A stretch of DNA of 64,000 nucleotides, taken from positions 2,391,671 through 2,455,670 of the forward strand of contig NZ_JAMQYE010000001.1 in assembly GCF_023721795.1 (NCBI RefSeq), written 5' to 3'. Positions 58,765 to 64,000 of this stretch are shown one piece after another; position 1 is the first letter of the stretch, and the number at the start of each line of letters is the position of its first letter. The position numbers and the translations under genes were made by a program. The DNA is from Zeimonas sediminis. GTDB lineage: Bacteria; Pseudomonadota; Gammaproteobacteria; Burkholderiales; Burkholderiaceae_E. Under the pieces are notes generated by a model. It saw only the letters and a program-made list of their open reading frames with translations. It did no database searches and was not told the origin of the DNA.

Positions 58765-59964
58765 TCACCGCTTGTTGCGGATCGGCACCTGCATCTCCTC
58801 CGGCTTGATCTCGCGCACGAGCTCGGGCACCGCCCAGGTGAACGCCGGGTCGACCTTGATCTTGAAGTGATACATCGACTGCATCGCCTGGTGATCCTCC
58901 TTGCGGAAGGTCATCCTGCCCTTGGGCGTGTCGAAGCTCATCCCTTCCATCGTCTTGATCAGGGTGTCGGTCTTCGTGTTGCCGTTGGTCTTCTTCAGCG
59001 CCTCGACGATCGCCATGCCGGCCGACATGCCGCCCGCGGTGAAGAAATCCGGCGGGCTCTTGAAGCGCTTGTAGTGCTCGGTGATCAGCCAGTTGTTGGC
59101 CGGGTTCTTCGGGATGTCGAAGTAGTAGTAGGTGGCGCCTTCCATGCCTGGGAAGTTCTTGTACGCGGCCATCGCCGGCAGGATGTTCCCGCCGGTCGAG
59201 ATCTCGATGCCGTAGCGCTTGGGGTCGAGGTCGGCGATCTTGAACGGGTTGCCGGCGCCGGCCCAGATGATCCAGATGACCTTGCGGCCCGGCTTGTCCT
59301 TCAGCGCGTCGAACAGCCGCTGCGCGCCGGCGGTGAAGTCGGTGGTGTTGGTCGGCAGGTACTCCTCATGGACGATCTTCGCCTTCTTGATCGCGTCCTT
59401 GAAGGCCTTCACACCGTCACGCCCGAACGCGTAGTCCTGGGCCAGCGTGGCGATGTGCACGTTCTCGTGGTCGAGCGCCACCGCGTTGGAGATCGCGTCC
59501 TGCGACGAGTTGCGGCCGGTGCGGAACACGTACTTGTTCCACTTCTCGCCGGTGATCGAGTCGGCCACCGCCGGCTCCACCAGCAGGACCTTCTCGTACT
59601 CCTCGGCCACCGGCAGCATGGCCAGCGCCACGCCCGAGCTGGTCGGGCCCACGGCCAGGTCGACCTTGTCGTCACCGTAGGCCGCCTGCAGCAGCGACTT
59701 GCCCACGTCGGGCTTGCCCTGGTCGTCCTTCTCGATGACCACGATCTTGCGGCCGTTGACCGTCATCGTGCCGCCGGTCGCGTACTCCAGGCCCAGCATC
59801 AGGCCGGTGGCGGTCTGCTTGCCGTAGGCCTCCAGCGGGCCGGTCTTCGAGTAGATGTGGGCGATCTTGATGTCCTTGGCCACGGCAGGGCCGGCCAGCA
59901 TCGCGCCGGCGACCAGCGGCAGCGCGATTCGCGCGGCCTGCTTCAGGAAGGAATGGGGATTCAT
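58765..59964 (-). CDS. ABC transporter substrate-binding protein (LivJ type)
   Basis: A 399-residue periplasmic binding protein. The signal peptide (LPLVAGAMLAGPAVA) precedes KDIKIAHIYSKTGPLEAYGK, then QTATGLMLGLEYATGG, the usual Leu/Ile/Val-binding (peripla_BP_6) start. LAVGPTSSGVALAMLPVAEE and YVFRTGRNSSQDAISNAVAL form the ligand pocket region. It should deliver an amino or organic acid to LivHMGF. It is separated from livG by 406 bp, so the binding protein may be expressed to a higher level than the membrane parts. Confidence 0.94.
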   Translation of the reverse strand: MNPHSFLKQAARIALPLVAGAMLAGPAVAKDIKIAHIYSKTGPLEAYGKQTATGLMLGLEYATGGTMTVNGRKIVVIEKDDQGKPDVGKSLLQAAYGDDKVDLAVGPTSSGVALAMLPVAEEYEKVLLVEPAVADSITGEKWNKYVFRTGRNSSQDAISNAVALDHENVHIATLAQDYAFGRDGVKAFKDAIKKAKIVHEEYLPTNTTDFTAGAQRLFDALKDKPGRKVIWIIWAGAGNPFKIADLDPKRYGIEISTGGNILPAMAAYKNFPGMEGATYYYFDIPKNPANNWLITEHYKRFKSPPDFFTAGGMSAGMAIVEALKKTNGNTKTDTLIKTMEGMSFDTPKGRMTFRKEDHQAMQSMYHFKIKVDPAFTWAVPELVREIKPEEMQVPIRNKR

Positions 59965-60120
59965 CTCGGCTGTCTCCTCTGGATGATCGGGCGGCCCGCA
60001 CGAGACGAGCCGTTGGCCGTGATCAAGCAGGGTTCGTGCCTATCGCCGATCCATCCGCAAGCCGTTGATCGACAAGAAACACGGAAGAGAAGCCCGCGAT
60101 CATGCGGCGAAACCGTACGA

Positions 60121-60193
60121 TTTCCGGACACAATACATCGCGCGATCTGGATGTTTTCCGGACACTCTTCCCCCGACCTTCAGAATGTCCGGA
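60121..60193. repeat. Repeats of TTTCCGGACAC and its inverse
   Basis: TTTCCGGACAC is found at 60121-60131 and 60155-60165 (34 bp apart), and the inverted TGTCCGGA at 60186-60193. They lie in the 289-bp gap between the LivJ-like gene and the Bug-type gene, and no gene was recognised there. They could be operator sites or the end of a lost mobile element. Confidence 0.65.
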
Positions 60194-60253
60194 TTGTGGT
60201 CAGCGACGGCACGGCAAAGGCCGGGGACACCAGGTCGGTCGCCCGACCTCCCC

Positions 60254-61246
60254 TCAGTTCTTCTCGACCCCGACCTGCTCCGCGACGCGCCCCCAGGTTT
60301 CGTAGTCGGACACGATGATCCGTGCGAACTCTTCGGCACTCGTCGGGGCCAGCGTCATCGACATGCTCGCCAATCGCTCCTCCATGCCGGGCTCTCTGGC
60401 CGCTTGGGCAAGCGCCTGCTCGAGCCGTTCCACGACCGGTTTAGGCGTGCCGGCCGGCGCAACGATGCCGAACCACCCGTCCATCCCGAAGGGGATTCCG
60501 GCTTCGCGGAAAGTGGGCGCATCGGGAAAGTGTGGCGATCGCTTCGTGGCCGGCACGGCCAGGACACGCACCTTGCCTGCGCGAGACTGGGACACGGCCA
60601 TGGCATAGCCGGTGAAAGCCATGTCGAGTTCGCCGCCGATCAAGGCGACGATCGCCGCGGGGGTCCCTTTGTAGGGAACGTGAACGATGTCCACCCCGGC
60701 CGCGGCCTTGAGCGCCTCGCCGTTGAGGTGCCCCCCCGAGCCGATGCCCCAGGAGCCGAAGGTCATCTTGCCGGGCGACGCCTTCGCACGCTCCAGCAGG
60801 TCGCCGAGAGTGCGATACGGAGAATCGGCGGCGACCAGCAAAGCGTTGCCGGTGGTCGCGAAACGACCGATGGCGGTGAAATCCTTGCCGGGGTGATAGG
60901 GCGGCTTCTTTCGGAGATGGGGCACCAGGGCAATCGCAGCCTGAAACGTCAGGCTGATGGTGTAGCCATCGGGCTTGGCGGCGGCCACTTGCTGCATGGC
61001 GATCTGCCCTCCTGCGCCCGGCTTGTTGTCAACCACTACCGGTTGCTTGAGAGCCTGCGACATCGCGTCGGCAAGCCGCCTGGCCACGACGTCGGTGTCT
61101 CCTCCGGGCGGCGTCGGCACCACCATGGTGATTGCCCTTGCCGGATAGCTTTCCTCTGCCTGTAGTGCCGGCCCCCAGAGCAGCGCCGTCAGCGGCAGCA
61201 ACAAGGCGAGACGGCGGGAACGCCGCAGGTTCGTGGATTTGTGCAT
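60254..61246 (-). CDS. Bug/TTT family tripartite tricarboxylate-type binding protein
   Basis: A 330-residue periplasmic protein with a signal peptide (RRSRRLALLLPLTALLWGPA). The mature start YPARAITMVVPTPPGGDTDV, then VVDNKPGAGGQIAMQQVAAA and the VHVPYKGTPAAIVALIGGEL stretch define the Bug (TctC) family. ATG 61246 has GGAGGAG upstream; an ATG at 61261 would put the site inside the coding region. No TctA/TctB permease genes are nearby, as is common for Bug proteins. It is the last gene of a leftward operon with a GMC oxidoreductase and TPP-enzyme genes, and probably senses or binds the substrate. Confidence 0.94.
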   Translation of the reverse strand: MHKSTNLRRSRRLALLLPLTALLWGPALQAEESYPARAITMVVPTPPGGDTDVVARRLADAMSQALKQPVVVDNKPGAGGQIAMQQVAAAKPDGYTISLTFQAAIALVPHLRKKPPYHPGKDFTAIGRFATTGNALLVAADSPYRTLGDLLERAKASPGKMTFGSWGIGSGGHLNGEALKAAAGVDIVHVPYKGTPAAIVALIGGELDMAFTGYAMAVSQSRAGKVRVLAVPATKRSPHFPDAPTFREAGIPFGMDGWFGIVAPAGTPKPVVERLEQALAQAAREPGMEERLASMSMTLAPTSAEEFARIIVSDYETWGRVAEQVGVEKN

Positions 61247-61282
61247 TGATGTCTCCTCCATGTATCGCGCGAAACAGTCAAC

Positions 61283-62911
61283 TCAGTGCGTAACGCGCAG
61301 GTCTTCCGCGATCAGCGCGGCCGCCTTCTCCCCGACCGCCATCGCCGGAGCATTCGTGTTGGATGAGCACATGGTGGGAAAGACCGAGGCATCCGCCACG
61401 CGCAATCCGCCGACGCCGCGCACGCGAAGCCGCGCGTCCACGACCGACCCGGCATCGCCGCCCATGCGACAGGACCCGACCGGGTGATACGAGGTCTGGC
61501 CGATCTCCCGGACGTAAGCCAGCAGGTCCTCGGCACTGAGCCTTTCCGGGCCGGGGCGCGTCTCCCGCACCAGAAAGCGCGCGAGTTGCGGCTGGCTCGC
61601 GACCTTGCGAGCCAGTTCGATCGCGGCGACCGTGGCGCGCCGATCCTCCTCGCAGCCGAGATAGTTGGCGTTTATCGCAGGCGCCTCGGCTGGATCGGTC
61701 GAGCGGACATGCACCCAGCCCCTGGACAGGGGGCGGAGTGGGAAGGTGCCGATGGAGATCCCCGGGAAGTCGTCCAGGATCAGCTTGTTGGGATCCCGCG
61801 CATCCGGACTCGATAGCCAGTGCAGCTGCAGTTTCACGTCGGGCTGGCGCAGCTCGGGCGAAGTGCGCGCCAGAGCGTGGATGATCTGTCCGGAACAGCT
61901 CATCAGCCCGTTGCCCTGCATCGCCAGCCTGGCAGCCATGCCCGCCTTGCGCAGCGGGTTGCGCATGATCTGGTTGAGCGTCACCGCGCCGCGGCACTCG
62001 TAGGTCACGCGCGTGTGCAGATGGTCGTGCAGGTTCTCGCCCACGGCGGGCGCGTGGTGCACGACCGGAATACCGAGCGCCTGCAGGATCTCGGCGTTGC
62101 CGATGCCAGACAGTTCCAGGAGCTGCGGCGACTGGATGGCCCCGGCCGCAAGGATCACCTCCCGCCTAGCGCCCGCACGCCGTGTCTGACCGCCGCGCCG
62201 ATACTCGACGCCCACCGCCTTCGCACCTTCGAACAGGACACGCGTCGCCAGTGCGCCGGTACGAACATCGAGATTGCGCGCCCGCCGCAGCGGCCGAAGA
62301 TAGGCCTCGCGGCCGCCCCAGCGCAGGCCTCGCCTGGTGTTGAACTGCAGGTAGCCGACACCTTCGTACGATTTGCCGTTGTAGTCCGGGTTGTGCGGAA
62401 TGCCAGCGGCCACGCAGGCCTCCAGGAACGCGTCCATCAGCGGCTGATTTGGTGAGAACTCGGTCACCGGAACCGGCCCCGAGTGGCCGCGATCCGGCGA
62501 GGCATCCCCCAGGTAGTTCTCGATATCCTGGAAGATCGGCTTGAGCTCGGCGCTGCCCCAACCCGGAAGATCGAATTCGTCGCGCCAGCGGTCGTACTCC
62601 GCCGGGTCGCCGTGCACCCAGATCATGCCGTTGACGGACGAGGACCCGCCCATCACCTTCCCGCGCGGCCAGAAGATGGTCCGCCCGTTCATGCCCGACT
62701 CCGGCTCGGTGAAGAAGCGCCGCAGCGCACGTTCGCCCCGCAGGATGTAGGCGACGCCTGCGGGGATCCGGATCCAGATCCACCGATCGTCCTCTCCGGC
62801 CTCCAGGAGCATCACGGAGTGGCCCTGCTCCGCCAACCGCGCTGCGAGTGCGCAGCCGCCGGATCCCGCGCCGACGACCACGAAGTCAGCGCTTTCGTCG
62901 AACTCGCTCAT
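61283..62911 (-). CDS. GMC family FAD-dependent oxidoreductase
   Basis: A 542-residue flavoprotein of the glucose-methanol-choline family, which oxidises alcohols with FAD. The Rossmann motif VVVGAGSGGCALAARLAE lies at residues 11-28, with GKVMGGSSSVNGMIWVHGDP and EVILAAGAIQSPQLLELSGI, then GNAEIL as GMC signatures. The catalytic histidine is probably His476 in YHPVGSCRMGGD, followed by TMCSSNTNAPAMAVGEKAA. ATG 62911 overlaps the TPP-enzyme beta gene (ATGA). It may oxidise the alcohol end of the substrate whose oxo acid is then handled by the TPP enzyme. Confidence 0.94.
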   Translation of the reverse strand: MSEFDESADFVVVGAGSGGCALAARLAEQGHSVMLLEAGEDDRWIWIRIPAGVAYILRGERALRRFFTEPESGMNGRTIFWPRGKVMGGSSSVNGMIWVHGDPAEYDRWRDEFDLPGWGSAELKPIFQDIENYLGDASPDRGHSGPVPVTEFSPNQPLMDAFLEACVAAGIPHNPDYNGKSYEGVGYLQFNTRRGLRWGGREAYLRPLRRARNLDVRTGALATRVLFEGAKAVGVEYRRGGQTRRAGARREVILAAGAIQSPQLLELSGIGNAEILQALGIPVVHHAPAVGENLHDHLHTRVTYECRGAVTLNQIMRNPLRKAGMAARLAMQGNGLMSCSGQIIHALARTSPELRQPDVKLQLHWLSSPDARDPNKLILDDFPGISIGTFPLRPLSRGWVHVRSTDPAEAPAINANYLGCEEDRRATVAAIELARKVASQPQLARFLVRETRPGPERLSAEDLLAYVREIGQTSYHPVGSCRMGGDAGSVVDARLRVRGVGGLRVADASVFPTMCSSNTNAPAMAVGEKAAALIAEDLRVTH

Positions 62912-63513
62912 TTCCTTGCCCCCAGTGCTGCGATCAACGCGCGCGCCTCGTCACCCATCCGGGCGAAGCGCTTGTCGGGCTGCTCGGGGCCGGGATTGCC
63001 TGGCCCGAGCGAAGCCGGCGAGGGCTCGATCGCCAGCTCCACGAGCGCTGGCGCGGGCCCCGCGAGAATGGCGGCGATCTCTTGCTCCAGCTTCTCCACG
63101 CTGCCGATCCGCACCCCGAGTGCATAGCCGCTGGCTCGCGCCGCCGCGGCGAAATCGACCTTGCCGTTTCCGGCGATGCCAAGCGGAAAGTTGCCGTTGA
63201 ACTGCACGCCGTTGGCGAAGACGAAGTGGAAGAAGTTGCGGGGCGCAGCACCCGCCACGGTCGCGAGCACGCCCATTTCCATGAGCAGGCTCGCATCGCC
63301 ATCCAGGACGATCACCTTTCGCCCGGGGCAGGTCTGGGCGAGGCCCAGGGCCAGCCCCGCCGCGCCTCCCATCAGCGGCACCGACGAGAGGGACAGGGGC
63401 GCGGAAGGGGCGATTTCGTCCATGGCCTTCATGGCGCTCATCGTGGAAACGACGATCGCATCGCCGCGGACGCGCTGCACGACACGACAGGCCTGTTGGG
63501 TGGTCATGGTCAT
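62908..63513 (-). CDS. TPP-dependent enzyme, C-terminal/beta subunit
   Basis: A 201-residue protein resembling the beta subunit of sulfopyruvate/phosphonopyruvate decarboxylases. The TPP-binding stretch VIVLDGDASLLMEMGVLATV and the following NFFHFVFANGVQFNGNFP give the G-D-G ... N pattern of the family. The N-terminal part (LSSVPLMGGAAGLALGLAQT) forms the substrate side. It works with the alpha-like subunit encoded 12 bp upstream. The substrate is probably a 2-oxo acid with a small charged group, but this cannot be read from sequence. Confidence 0.85.
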   Translation of the reverse strand: MTMTTQQACRVVQRVRGDAIVVSTMSAMKAMDEIAPSAPLSLSSVPLMGGAAGLALGLAQTCPGRKVIVLDGDASLLMEMGVLATVAGAAPRNFFHFVFANGVQFNGNFPLGIAGNGKVDFAAAARASGYALGVRIGSVEKLEQEIAAILAGPAPALVELAIEPSPASLGPGNPGPEQPDKRFARMGDEARALIAALGARK

Positions 63514-63525
63514 GATCGGGCCCCC

Positions 63526-64000
63526 TCAGTCCCACAGTGTGTAGTTGCCGATGATCACGGCGCTTGGCTGCATGCGCTGCACGGCGGAGCGCCAGGCGAC
63601 TTCGATCGCAGGCACGTCGTCGTCGCACTCGACCTTCCAGCTCGGAACACCCAGTGCGTCGAGCACGGGTTCCAGGAGGCTGACTATCCGTCGCCCCGAC
63701 TTGCGCGCGTCACGTCCCACATTGGCGAACTCCCGACCGAACTGACCGATGACGAAGAGCAGGGGCATTCCGGCATCCAGGCCGCAGGCGCGCAGCGAGT
63801 TCACGCAGTTGTGAAGCCCCTGGTTCTGCATCAGAACCGCCGGGTTGCGTCCGCCTATGTACTGGCCCATTGCCACGTGCACGGCCTGGTTCTCGTTCGC
63901 GCAGTACGTGACCATGAACCGCTGTGGATCGCGATCCAGGTGGGCATGAACCGAAAGCTGCACGAAGTCCGGCACCGTGGTGATCGAATCGATACCGCAG
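63526..64000 (-). CDS. TPP-dependent enzyme, N-terminal/alpha subunit (partial)
   Basis: The frame is open to the window edge, so the N-terminus is missing. The visible 157 codons include CGIDSITTVPDFVQLSVHAH, then YCANENQAVHVAMGQYIGGR and NPAVLMQNQGLHNCVNSLRA, which match the PYR-domain (alpha) subunit of sulfopyruvate/phosphonopyruvate decarboxylase; the glutamate in NENQ occupies the cofactor-activating position (usually a Glu). GTG 63975 is not the start because coding continues upstream in frame. It is the upstream partner of the beta subunit. Confidence 0.85.
   Translation of the reverse strand, partial: CGIDSITTVPDFVQLSVHAHLDRDPQRFMVTYCANENQAVHVAMGQYIGGRNPAVLMQNQGLHNCVNSLRACGLDAGMPLLFVIGQFGREFANVGRDARKSGRRIVSLLEPVLDALGVPSWKVECDDDVPAIEVAWRSAVQRMQPSAVIIGNYTLWD

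Overview
The window is a stretch of a GC-rich bacterial chromosome, very probably a betaproteobacterium of the order Burkholderiales. The reasons are the uniformly high GC, the large number of TRAP, Bug/TTT and Liv-type transporters beside LysR and GntR regulators, and the NodT/CzcCBA-type efflux systems. No phage, insertion sequence, CRISPR array or plasmid backbone was recognised. Junctions are compact: many neighbouring genes overlap by 4 bp (ATGA, GTGA or TTGA).

Layout. 1-6.4 kb: end of a UvrD-like helicase, then a leftward TAXI-type TRAP transporter with an AtuA-like pair of enzymes and a divergent LysR regulator. 6.4-14.4 kb: a 5'-truncated brnT with an intact brnA, a MacAB/NodT-type tripartite efflux operon, an MltB-type lytic transglycosylase, a decayed SDR pseudogene and a vapBC module. 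14.4-22.2 kb: yceH, a DUF4242 gene with a divergent LysR gene, a large DUF4139 protein, a second vapBC module with a perfect palindromic operator, lemA and a DUF2207 membrane protein. 22.2-29.9 kb: a TctDE-like two-component pair behind a CzcCBA-type RND efflux operon.

30-43 kb: two TRAP transporters facing away from a GntR regulator. The left arm continues into a gamma-glutamyltransferase and a TonB-dependent receptor; the right arm continues into an SDR dehydrogenase. The GntR gene is flanked by two 16-bp perfect palindromes sharing the core CTTGCATGCAAG, so this looks like one uptake-and-catabolism regulon of unknown substrate.

43-52 kb: an MFS permease, small membrane and periplasmic proteins, tRNA-Arg(CCG), a diheme cytochrome c, a 23-codon signal-peptide-like ORF, a polysaccharide-pyruvyl-transferase-like protein coupled to an MFS protein, and a multidomain PNPOx/GAF protein facing a hemerythrin-like protein. 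52-60 kb: a Liv-type ABC transporter with an acyl-CoA synthetase and an enoyl-CoA hydratase/isomerase family protein, which implies uptake and CoA activation of an organic acid. 60-64 kb: a Bug-type binding protein, a GMC oxidoreductase and two TPP-enzyme subunits related to sulfopyruvate/phosphonopyruvate decarboxylases, the last running off the window.

The strongest candidates for something new are the GntR twin-operator locus, the TPP/GMC/Bug operon, the PNPOx-GAF/hemerythrin pair and the AtuA/TAXI locus. All functional assignments come from reading sequence and motifs; no database search was possible.
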